Made by a program: the position numbers and the translations under genes
In this document: positions 1 to 5,275 of the stretch, in pieces
Layout: each line of letters opens with the position of its first letter
How positions within the stretch are numbered: position 1 is the stretch's first letter
Source: an uncultured Clostridia bacterium
GTDB lineage: Bacteria; Bacillota; Clostridia; TANB77; CAG-508
Reading direction: 5' to 3'
DNA: 8,681 nucleotides
NCBI GenBank assembly: GCA_934162625.1
Contig: CAKPJM010000046.1
Coordinates: 1-8,681, forward strand
Notes under the pieces: generated by a model
The model's database searches: none
The model's input: the letters and a program-made list of their open reading frames with translations, nothing else
Told to the model about the DNA's origin: nothing

Positions 1-52
1 GCTTGTTGGTGAAACGATTTGATCTTATATAAGAAAAAAATAACATATTTTG

Positions 53-81
53 TTGATAAAATTTAAGTTATATGATATAAG
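53..81 (+). promoter_or_regulatory. Candidate promoter of the surface-protein gene
   Basis: TTGATA at 53-58 and TATAAG at 76-81 are separated by 17 bases, a spacing that fits a sigma-A promoter, although the -10 is imperfect. Transcription would begin near base 88, giving a leader of about 40 bases before the start at 127. An alternative -10 (TATGAT at 71-76) gives a poorer spacing, so the exact hexamers are uncertain. Confidence 0.4.
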
Positions 82-101
82 AAAATTAAGGTTATAAAAC
101 C

Positions 102-117
102 AAAAACGAAAGGGGAT
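102..117 (+). promoter_or_regulatory. Ribosome binding site in a leader motif shared with the natA-like gene
   Basis: AAAAACGAAAGGGGAT contains the Shine-Dalgarno-like AAAGGGG, eleven bases before the ATG at 127. The identical 16-base string occurs at 6460-6475 before the ABC ATPase gene. It differs from the AGGAGG-type sites used by the other genes here. Confidence 0.6.
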
Positions 118-126
118 TTTCAAAAG

Positions 127-2241
127 ATGAAAATGAATAAAATTTTATTGACAATATTTATGTTTTTAGTCACAATAATTTTATTTACAATAGTACCAAA
201 CAAAGTATTTGCAGCAATTCCAGAAGGAATGAGCCAAGAATTTAAAAATATCTTAAATGAGGAAGGACAACTTGTAGTAAAAGATACTACAATGCTAAAT
301 GATAAACTTGCAGTTGTAAGGGAATATCTTTCAAAATTTGGAGATGTTCAAAAGTATAGCTTTTATGCTTTAGATTATGATGAAAATCTTTCTAAATGTA
401 CAATTACACGTAATATATTCGATAGTACTACACCAGAACAATATGAAATAGAAGTTGTATTTGAAGAAGAGTATAGCGAAAATTTTAAAAGCATATTAAA
501 AAATGGCAAATTAGAAATAAGAACATCTGTACAAAATAATAAGAAGGATAAAATTAATAAAAGTTTAATAGCTCTAAGGAATGCAAACTATAGATTTGAG
601 ATATCTAATTATTATGATGGAAGTAAATCAACAGCGCTAATAAATGAAGAATGCACAAAAGCTACTATAGGAATGAGAAAAAATTCAGATGGTAGACTAG
701 TAGAACAACATATTGTTGAAATTGTATATAACCCAGAAAAAAGCAATGAATTTAAAGCTTTTTTAAATAAAGATGGAAAAATACAAATTAACGGAGTAAA
801 ACCTACTGATGAAATAATATTTGAAAGATATTTTGAGTTTTTACTTATGAAAGATGGAGAAGAAATAAGCTATGAGAATTTATCTGATGACTTTTCTTCT
901 TGTGACCTTACAGTAAATGGAGAAACTCACAATGTAGGTATTGTATACAATTATAATAATACTATAAAAGAAAAAATGGACCACTTTATTAAAAATTTCC
1001 CAAGTAATATAGAATACTTTAATATTAGAGATTTAGAATTAATAAACTATTGGGTAAACAATGTAGGAAAAAATGAAACTGAATCTTTAGATATGTTTTC
1101 GGGAGAATTAAAATCATATTTAAATTACAAAAATATGGACTTTTATGTTGATAATAGAGCAGGAGAGAACAGGCCCTTCTATACATTAAGATTAGGTATA
1201 GCAGTATTTAAATATGATAATGTTATATACCATATAGATGATGCTCTAGGAACACAAGCAGAACATGTAATTTATGTGCCAAGTGAAACAGGTAATACAA
1301 AAGAAGAACTAATGAATGCTGCTCAAAAAAGAATTGATGAATATTTAGGAAAAAAAGGAATAGTTACTATATCATATTTGGGAACAGCTTATGAAGCTTG
1401 GGCAAGAACTTTTTATGATGCTAGAATAGACTGGCCAGAAATGGATCCAAATATGACATTTGAAGAGTATCTACAACATGGAAATCTTTTTATACCAACT
1501 TATAATAATTTCGAAGATGAAATTGGTGTTAAAGGAATAACAGAGGATGATCAAGCTTTTATAGCCACTATAAAAGTAGGTAACAAAGAAGAAAAATTCC
1601 ATATATTTATAAAGAGAGATACCTCAAAAATGGTAACACCAACATATAAAACAGCAGATATAACAACAAACATAGAAATTAGTTCTAATTCATCAGCAAT
1701 ACCACTAGATACAAATATTAGAGCAAATGAAATAACAAGCGGAGCAGAATATGAAAGAATTATTAAATTGCTAGATGTAAAAGAAAGTGCAATGTTTGAC
1801 TTAAAACTATATTCTAATTCTCTAGAAGATTATATTACCAAATTAGATGATGGCACATTTGAAGTAAGAATTCCTGTACCAGATAATTTAAAAGGTAAAA
1901 ACCTTGTAGCATATTATACTTCAAGCGATGGAAAAACAGAAGAATATAAAGTTGAAGTAAAAGATGGATATGCTATATTCAGAACAAATCACTTTAGTGT
2001 TTATACATTGGCTGAAAATAACGCTGAAACTGAGAATGGAAACAACAACAATGAAAATAAAAACAACGGCAATACAGAGATAAACAATAATAATAACACG
2101 AATACAGAGACTAACAACAAAACTAATTCAAAAAATCCAAGAACAGGTGACAATATATTAGTTTTTGTTGGAATGTTAACTATAGCTATTATAGGTATAG
2201 TAGTTACAAATGTATTAAAAAAGAAAAATAAAGCTAAATAG
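127..2241 (+). CDS. Secreted, sortase-anchored repeat surface protein (NPxTG sorting signal)
   Basis: This encodes a 704-residue exported wall-anchored protein of unknown ligand. Residues 1-29 form a signal peptide: a Lys-containing start, a long hydrophobic core, and a likely cleavage after VFA. Three related repeats begin with F-K-x-(I/F)-L at about residues 39, 120 and 209, and each contains one cysteine (91, 176, 259), the only cysteines in the protein. Residues 300-530 are not recognised. Residues about 539-630 resemble a module common in Firmicutes surface proteins that ends in a 'HFSVYTLAE'-like strand just before the wall linker. An Asn/Thr/Glu-rich linker (about 628-669) leads to NPRTG at 670-674, a hydrophobic helix and a Lys-rich tail, the standard sortase layout with Asn in place of Leu. 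The sortase must be encoded elsewhere. The gene appears monocistronic, with its own promoter and terminator. Adhesion or a wall-associated role is inference. Confidence 0.9.
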   Translation: MKMNKILLTIFMFLVTIILFTIVPNKVFAAIPEGMSQEFKNILNEEGQLVVKDTTMLNDKLAVVREYLSKFGDVQKYSFYALDYDENLSKCTITRNIFDSTTPEQYEIEVVFEEEYSENFKSILKNGKLEIRTSVQNNKKDKINKSLIALRNANYRFEISNYYDGSKSTALINEECTKATIGMRKNSDGRLVEQHIVEIVYNPEKSNEFKAFLNKDGKIQINGVKPTDEIIFERYFEFLLMKDGEEISYENLSDDFSSCDLTVNGETHNVGIVYNYNNTIKEKMDHFIKNFPSNIEYFNIRDLELINYWVNNVGKNETESLDMFSGELKSYLNYKNMDFYVDNRAGENRPFYTLRLGIAVFKYDNVIYHIDDALGTQAEHVIYVPSETGNTKEELMNAAQKRIDEYLGKKGIVTISYLGTAYEAWARTFYDARIDWPEMDPNMTFEEYLQHGNLFIPTYNNFEDEIGVKGITEDDQAFIATIKVGNKEEKFHIFIKRDTSKMVTPTYKTADITTNIEISSNSSAIPLDTNIRANEITSGAEYERIIKLLDVKESAMFDLKLYSNSLEDYITKLDDGTFEVRIPVPDNLKGKNLVAYYTSSDGKTEEYKVEVKDGYAIFRTNHFSVYTLAENNAETENGNNNNENKNNGNTEINNNNNTNTETNNKTNSKNPRTGDNILVFVGMLTIAIIGIVVTNVLKKKNKAK

Positions 2242-2254
2242 TATTAAGAAAAAG

Positions 2255-2286
2255 CAGATAGTTAGCATTGCTAACTATCTGTTTTT
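2255..2286 (+). terminator. Intrinsic terminator of the surface-protein gene
   Basis: A perfect 12-bp stem (CAGATAGTTAGC at 2255-2266 with its complement at 2270-2281) closes a three-base ATT loop and is followed directly by TTTTTAT. It lies 14 bases after the stop codon, so it should separate this unit from rsgA. Confidence 0.93.
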
Positions 2287-2306
2287 ATGATATAAATTAT
2301 ATTAAG

Positions 2307-2312
2307 TATACT
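2307..2312 (+). promoter_or_regulatory. Possible -10 element for rsgA
   Basis: TATACT at 2307-2312 is a good -10 hexamer between the upstream terminator and rsgA. The sequence 17-18 bases upstream (TTTATG or TTTTAT) is a poor -35. Some promoter is expected because a strong terminator precedes it, but this assignment is tentative. Confidence 0.3.
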
Positions 2313-2320
2313 AATTGATA

Positions 2321-2390
2321 AGGAGGTATTTTTGAGAAAATTAAGATTGGATCTCGTAGTAATCTAAAAAAGATTATTAGGAGGTAAAAA
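2321..2390 (+). promoter_or_regulatory. rsgA leader with TTG mini-ORF and competing hairpins
   Basis: A near-perfect Shine-Dalgarno (AGGAGG at 2321-2326) sits five bases before a TTG at 2332, which opens an 11-codon frame (MRKLRLDLVVI) ending in TAA at 2365-2367. The AATCT at 2361-2365 can pair either with AGATT at 2344-2348 or with AGATT at 2371-2375. The second hairpin (stem 2360-2365/2371-2376, loop AAAAA) lies just before the rsgA Shine-Dalgarno AGGAGG at 2379-2384. This could be a translated regulatory leader, or simply remnant sequence. The bases are seen directly; the function is inferred. Confidence 0.3.
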
Positions 2391-3443
2391 ATGAATATAG
2401 AAGATTATGGTTTTAAAAAAGAAAATTATATAATAAATGGAGCGGGAATACCTGCACGAATAATAACAACATATAGGGACAGGTACGAAATTGTTTGTAA
2501 TAAAGGAAAGACATTTGCTAGACTAAAAAAAGGAAGCTATTACGATAATCCAAATTCAATATATCCTACAATAGGAGATTTTGTTTTGATAGAATGGAAT
2601 GACTTAGGTGATAGCTTGATTTTAGAAACACTAAAAAGAGAAAGCTCATTTTCAAGAGCTTCTGCTTCCGCAGATAGAAATCATGAATTACACAAACAGC
2701 ATGAACAGCTAGTTGCAGCAAATTTTGACTATGTATTTATAATGCAATCCTTAAATGATAATTTTAATATAAGAAGAATAGAAAGATACTTAAGCTTAGC
2801 ATGGAATTCTGGTGCGATACCAGTTATAATACTTACAAAATGTGATTTGGTAGAAAATTATAAAGAATACATTTCAGAAGTAGAAGATGTTGCAATAGGT
2901 GTAGATGTTCATGCTATAAGTTGCAAGACAAAAGAGGGGCTAGAAGACTTAAATAAATACTTTCAAACAGGAAAAACGCTTGTATTTCTAGGCTCATCTG
3001 GAGTAGGAAAATCAACTTTGGTAAATGAACTTATGGGAAAAGAAGTAATGAAAACAGGTGAAATAAGAGAAGAGGATTCAAGAGGAAGACACACTACAAC
3101 AAATAGAGAACTACTGATGCTACCAAATGGAACAATGATAATAGATACACCGGGAATGAGGGAACTTGGAATGTGGAATTGTGAAGAGGGGCTTGATAAA
3201 ACTTTTAAAGATGTAGAACAATTCTTGGGTACCTGTAAATTTTCAGACTGTACACATACAAATGAGCCAGGTTGTAGAATACTAGAAGCAATAGAAAATG
3301 GAGAACTATCTCAAGAAAGATATAATTCTTATTTGAAGTTAAAAAATGAAGCAAAATATAATAGTGACAGCGAAGCATATTTAAAAGAAAAAAGAGATAA
3401 ATTTAAAGAAATTTCTAAAATAAATAGAAAATCTCATAGGTAA
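2391..3443 (+). CDS. rsgA: Ribosome small-subunit-dependent GTPase A
   Basis: RsgA (YjeQ/YloQ) is a GTPase that helps mature the 30S subunit in the cytoplasm and is stimulated by it. The circularly permuted G-motif order is clear: G4 TKCD at residues 149-152, then the G1/P-loop GSSGVGKST at 201-209, then G3 DTPG at 252-255. A C-terminal zinc site follows, C282-x4-C287-x-H289-x5-C295, with the family's normal spacing. The N-terminal part (about 20-110) fits the OB-fold domain. At 350 residues it is longer than the roughly 300-residue Bacillus form and close to the E. coli length, and it ends in a Lys-rich tail. It is not next to prpC/prkC or rpe/thiN, the usual Firmicutes context, so it may be a stand-alone or second copy. 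The start is supported by AGGAGG seven bases-scale upstream of the ATG. Confidence 0.95.
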   Translation: MNIEDYGFKKENYIINGAGIPARIITTYRDRYEIVCNKGKTFARLKKGSYYDNPNSIYPTIGDFVLIEWNDLGDSLILETLKRESSFSRASASADRNHELHKQHEQLVAANFDYVFIMQSLNDNFNIRRIERYLSLAWNSGAIPVIILTKCDLVENYKEYISEVEDVAIGVDVHAISCKTKEGLEDLNKYFQTGKTLVFLGSSGVGKSTLVNELMGKEVMKTGEIREEDSRGRHTTTNRELLMLPNGTMIIDTPGMRELGMWNCEEGLDKTFKDVEQFLGTCKFSDCTHTNEPGCRILEAIENGELSQERYNSYLKLKNEAKYNSDSEAYLKEKRDKFKEISKINRKSHR

Positions 3444-3461
3444 TAGAAAATGTATATAAAG

Positions 3462-3493
3462 AAAGAGTAGCAGAATTAATCTGCTACTCTTTT
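3462..3493. terminator. Bidirectional terminator between rsgA and the small minus-strand gene
   Basis: Arms AAAGAGTAGCAG (3462-3473) and CTGCTACTCTTT (3481-3492) form a perfect 12-bp stem with a 7-base loop. On the plus strand a short T run follows; on the minus strand TTTCTTTATA follows. It lies just after rsgA and just after the stop of the minus-strand gene at 3505, so it can end both convergent transcripts. Confidence 0.85.
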
Positions 3494-3504
3494 CCTAGAG
3501 GGTA

Positions 3505-3678
3505 CTATTTGCTGTTGTGATAAAGCTGACGATCGAAGCAACTACCATCGTTTATACGATAGTCGCCATCACCGGTTCTATATCCAATAGGGTTGTGATT
3601 ACCATCATAGACGGTGCCACCCTTTTCATATCCGTTGGGATAGTCACGGTGAAAATCGCTGTTAGTCTTGTATGCCAT
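3505..3678 (-). CDS. Small conserved-looking protein of unknown function, 57 aa
   Basis: I do not recognise this product. The minus strand reads ATG at 3678-3676 to TAG at 3507-3505, a hydrophilic Gly/Asp/Asn/Tyr-rich protein beginning MAYKTNSDFHRDYPNGYEKG and ending QLYHNSK. It has a single Cys, no membrane segment and no signal peptide. Its centre (GTVYDGNHNPIGY) suggests a beta-hairpin. Support that it is real: AAAGGAG at 3694-3688, nine bases before the ATG; a consensus promoter upstream; a terminator just downstream. Counted G+C is 76 of 174 bases (44%), well above its neighbours, with many C-ending codons (AAC, CAC, GGC, GTC), suggesting acquisition or high expression. It diverges from the cysteine-rich gene at 3841. 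The long plus-strand frame across it is an antisense shadow without a Shine-Dalgarno. Confidence 0.8.
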   Translation of the reverse strand: MAYKTNSDFHRDYPNGYEKGGTVYDGNHNPIGYRTGDGDYRINDGSCFDRQLYHNSK

Positions 3679-3687
3679 AACAGTACG

Positions 3688-3694
3688 CTCCTTT
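3688..3694 (-). promoter_or_regulatory. Ribosome binding site of the 57-aa gene
   Basis: On the minus strand AAAGGAG lies nine bases before the ATG at 3678. It fixes the start codon and argues for translation on this strand. Confidence 0.75.
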
Positions 3695-3703
3695 CTAAAG
3701 ATT

Positions 3704-3722
3704 TAGTAGGTAGAACCTACTA
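3704..3722. promoter_or_regulatory. Operator-like inverted repeat at the start of the 57-aa transcript
   Basis: TAGTAGGT-aga-ACCTACTA has perfect 8-bp arms around a 3-base spacer. It covers roughly +1 to +19 of the predicted minus-strand transcript, the classic position for a dimeric repressor. It would also form a hairpin at the 5' end of the mRNA. A possible half-site, CCTACC, lies at 3762-3767 upstream of the promoter. The binding protein is unknown. Confidence 0.6.
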
Positions 3723-3729
3723 TACATAA

Positions 3730-3758
3730 ATCATACCATGAATTTTATTACATGTCAA
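3730..3758 (-). promoter_or_regulatory. Sigma-A promoter of the 57-aa gene
   Basis: On the minus strand TTGACA (3758-3753), a 17-base spacer and TATGAT (3735-3730) form a near-consensus promoter. Transcription should start near 3723, giving a leader of about 45 bases that begins with the inverted repeat at 3704-3722. Confidence 0.8.
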
Positions 3759-3766
3759 TAGCCTAC

Positions 3767-3783
3767 CAGTATTTTATATACTG
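3767..3783. repeat. Inverted repeat between divergent promoters
   Basis: CAGTAT-tttat-ATACTG (6-bp arms, 5-base spacer) sits between the -35 box of the minus-strand promoter and that of the plus-strand promoter. It is a candidate shared regulatory site, but short palindromes are common in AT-rich DNA. Confidence 0.4.
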
Positions 3784-3785
3784 AT

Positions 3786-3803
3786 ATTTTATTGCAATAA
3801 AAT
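3786..3803. promoter_or_regulatory. 18-bp perfect palindrome over the -35 of the cysteine-rich gene
   Basis: ATTTTATTGCAATAAAAT is a perfect palindrome centred at 3794/3795, overlapping the TTGCAA -35 hexamer at 3792-3797. A dimeric regulator bound here would block polymerase. Its low complexity means chance cannot be excluded. Confidence 0.45.
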
Positions 3804-3820
3804 TGATAGTTTGATATAAT
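3792..3820 (+). promoter_or_regulatory. Sigma-A promoter of the cysteine-rich gene
   Basis: TTGCAA at 3792-3797, a 17-base spacer and a perfect TATAAT at 3815-3820 place the transcription start near 3827. That start lies on or beside the GGAGG at 3827-3831, so the 5' leader would be very short. Confidence 0.75.
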
Positions 3821-3840
3821 TAAAATGGAGGATATGGTAT

Positions 3841-4581
3841 ATGATTAATAAAATAAAGTTAGACAATAAGTACTGTTTAGAACTCGAAGAAAACGATATA
3901 GACTTAGAGGGACAAGACATAAGAGAACTAAAAGCTAGAGAAATTATAAGGAATAAGTATCTTATATTAAAAATTGATTTTAATACTCTTGATGAGAAAG
4001 ACTATAAAAAAATTATAAAAAGGGTACTACACATCAAAGTGTTAATAAAATTACATGCAGTAAAAATTGGAATTGAAGAGAAAACTGATGAGGTAAAACT
4101 AGGATATGTAATAAATTATGATAAGAATAATGAAAGGCAAAATGAATTTATATTGGCAATTAATGCAATATTCTTTAAAACTAGATATGATAGATATAAT
4201 TACATCTACGATACAGTATGCAATTACTTAGATAGTTACTTCTATGGAAAGAATTTATGCGATTTTCAAGACAACAAGTGTGGAGAAAAAAGAAATACTT
4301 CTTCAACATGGGGATGTTGTAGGCATTACAAAATAAAATGGCTAGGACCGTTTAGCAAATTTACCTTGTGTGAATATTTAAAAGAAGATTATACATGTGC
4401 TGCTAAATGTTTAGGATGTAAATTGTACACATGTGATTATTTAAGAAAAAAAGGAATTAAGTTTAAAATGAAAGATATATTGTTGTTAAATGCATTCTTT
4501 AATCCTTTACAAAAATATTTTATAAAATATATGGTGTTTACGCCAAAAGAAAAAGTTATAAGAAGATTAATGATTACATAA
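3841..4581 (+). CDS. Cysteine-rich protein of unknown function, putative metal binding
   Basis: I cannot name this 246-residue protein. It has no signal peptide or membrane segment and should be cytoplasmic. Residues 1-115 are a Lys/Ile/Asp-rich region with almost no cysteine. Residues 127-198 hold ten cysteines: 127, 140, 147, the pair 159-160, 177, 186, 190, 193 and 198. Motifs are C-x6-C at 140/147, W-G-C-C at 157-160, and C-x8-C-x3-C-x2-C-x4-C from 177. The tail (about 205-246) is basic and ends with a 'NPLQKYFI...FTPKEKVIRRL' region. The layout recalls CxxC/CC putative Zn- or Fe-S-binding families such as YkgJ, without a clear match. GGAGG at 3827-3831 lies nine bases before the ATG. It is divergent from the 57-aa gene and shares its control region. 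Metal or Fe-S binding is inferred from cysteine spacing only. Confidence 0.8.
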   Translation: MINKIKLDNKYCLELEENDIDLEGQDIRELKAREIIRNKYLILKIDFNTLDEKDYKKIIKRVLHIKVLIKLHAVKIGIEEKTDEVKLGYVINYDKNNERQNEFILAINAIFFKTRYDRYNYIYDTVCNYLDSYFYGKNLCDFQDNKCGEKRNTSSTWGCCRHYKIKWLGPFSKFTLCEYLKEDYTCAAKCLGCKLYTCDYLRKKGIKFKMKDILLLNAFFNPLQKYFIKYMVFTPKEKVIRRLMIT

Positions 4582-4583
4582 AA

Positions 4584-4606
4584 ATAGAAACTATAAAAGT
4601 TTCTAT
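4584..4606 (-). terminator. Hairpin terminator, best oriented for the minus strand
   Basis: ATAGAAACT (4584-4592) and AGTTTCTAT (4598-4606) form a perfect 9-bp stem with a 5-base loop. On the minus strand a TTTTTA run follows directly. On the plus strand the run is interrupted (TAAGGAGTTTTATTT), so it is a weaker terminator for the cysteine-rich gene. It lies just past the stop of the minus-strand remnant at 4615-4707. Confidence 0.65.
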
Positions 4607-4614
4607 AAGGAGTT

Positions 4615-4707
4615 TTATTTCGCCAGCATATTATTTATGGTTTCAATAACAATATCTATCATTTTTTCGTAATCTAATTCTTTATGTTTATGATATAATA
4701 TTTGTTT
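4615..4707 (-). pseudogene. C-terminal remnant of a lost minus-strand gene
   Basis: The minus strand reads 30 codons, ending in an amphipathic stretch with the composition of real protein (LDYEKMIDIVIETINNMLAK), then TAA at 4617-4615 and a minus-strand terminator. A stop lies immediately upstream and no start codon or Shine-Dalgarno is present, so only a gene tail survives. The helix resembles the C-terminal end of TetR-type regulators, which often sit divergent to ABC transporter genes. That family assignment is a weak inference. It overlaps the first bases of the permease remnant, marking a likely deletion junction. Confidence 0.35.
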
Positions 4708-5234
4708 TTATATTTTGGTTTGCAATAAGTAACATTTGTAAAAAAAGAAAGAACATAAATAGAAACATTAAAAGCATTAGGAATAAAAAGAAGAAAAATA
4801 ACAAGATTATATGTAAATTATGGTTTTATAATAAGCTTAGTAGCAAGTGCATTAGGACTTTTAGTAGAAAATTTTATGAAAGTTTGGGACTAGATTATAA
4901 ACCAGATTCTTTATATAAAAATGAGGATTTAAGATTTGCTACACTAAAAGTTTTAGGATTTAAAAATAAACAAATAAAGAAAATATTTGTAAAACAAAAT
5001 TTATGGTTTTCAATTATTGGAATTATTGCAGGTTTACCATTAGGATATTTTATGATAGTATATATATTTGAAAAAGCTTTAGGAGAAAACTATGATTTTA
5101 TAGCACAAGTAAATGCATTATCATACTTGTATGCTACTATTGGAAGTTTAATAGTTGCAATCTTTGTAAATAAAGTTTTAGCAAGAAAAGTAAAAACAAT
5201 AGATATGGTTTCAAGCCTAAAAGGAAATGAATAA
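4698..5234 (+). pseudogene. Degraded FtsX/MacB-type ABC transporter permease
   Basis: Pieces of a two-domain FtsX-family permease are spread over two frames. At 4698-4745 a hydrophobic segment (FVFIFWFAISN) reads in one frame. After a seven-A run (4740-4746) the frame shifts, and 4744-4880 reads KERT-stop-IETLKALGIKRRKI followed by a membrane helix, matching the usual 'RTEIGTLKALG' cytoplasmic loop with a stop in place of Glu. A further stop follows at 4891-4893. From about 4884 to 5234 the original frame carries the second domain: RFATLKVLGFKNKQIKKIF, two membrane helices and a basic tail, 116 residues if started at TTG 4884. The large extracellular region between the domains is missing. The TTG has no Shine-Dalgarno, so expression of this part is doubtful. 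No ATPase partner gene is present. Confidence 0.7.
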
Positions 5235-5238
5235 AAAA

Positions 5239-5260
5239 TTGTAGGGACTCTACTCTACAA
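5239..5260. repeat. Hairpin just upstream of the ZIP gene
   Basis: TTGTAGGG (5239-5246) pairs with CTCTACAA (5253-5260), with one G-T wobble, around the loop ACTCTA. It lies between the permease remnant and the Shine-Dalgarno of the ZIP transporter. Its TGTAGGG head resembles the TGTAGGGGC head of the repeats at 6153 and 6245, so it may be a degenerate relative, a weak terminator or a leader structure. Confidence 0.45.
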
Positions 5261-5275
5261 GAAGGAGAGGACTAT

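Noticed and set aside
1..52. Possible tail of an upstream gene at the left edge
   Set aside because: Short open stretches occur in two plus frames, ending at bases 22 and 36. Neither is long enough to tell coding from chance.
3517..3729. Plus-strand open frame of 70 codons
   Set aside because: It is antisense to the 57-aa gene, has no Shine-Dalgarno and reads through that gene's promoter-proximal operator. The minus-strand gene explains the open frame.
4884..5234. 116-residue permease as an intact gene
   Set aside because: It begins at a TTG without a Shine-Dalgarno and is only the C-terminal FtsX half; matching upstream sequence continues in another frame. It is treated as part of a pseudogene.
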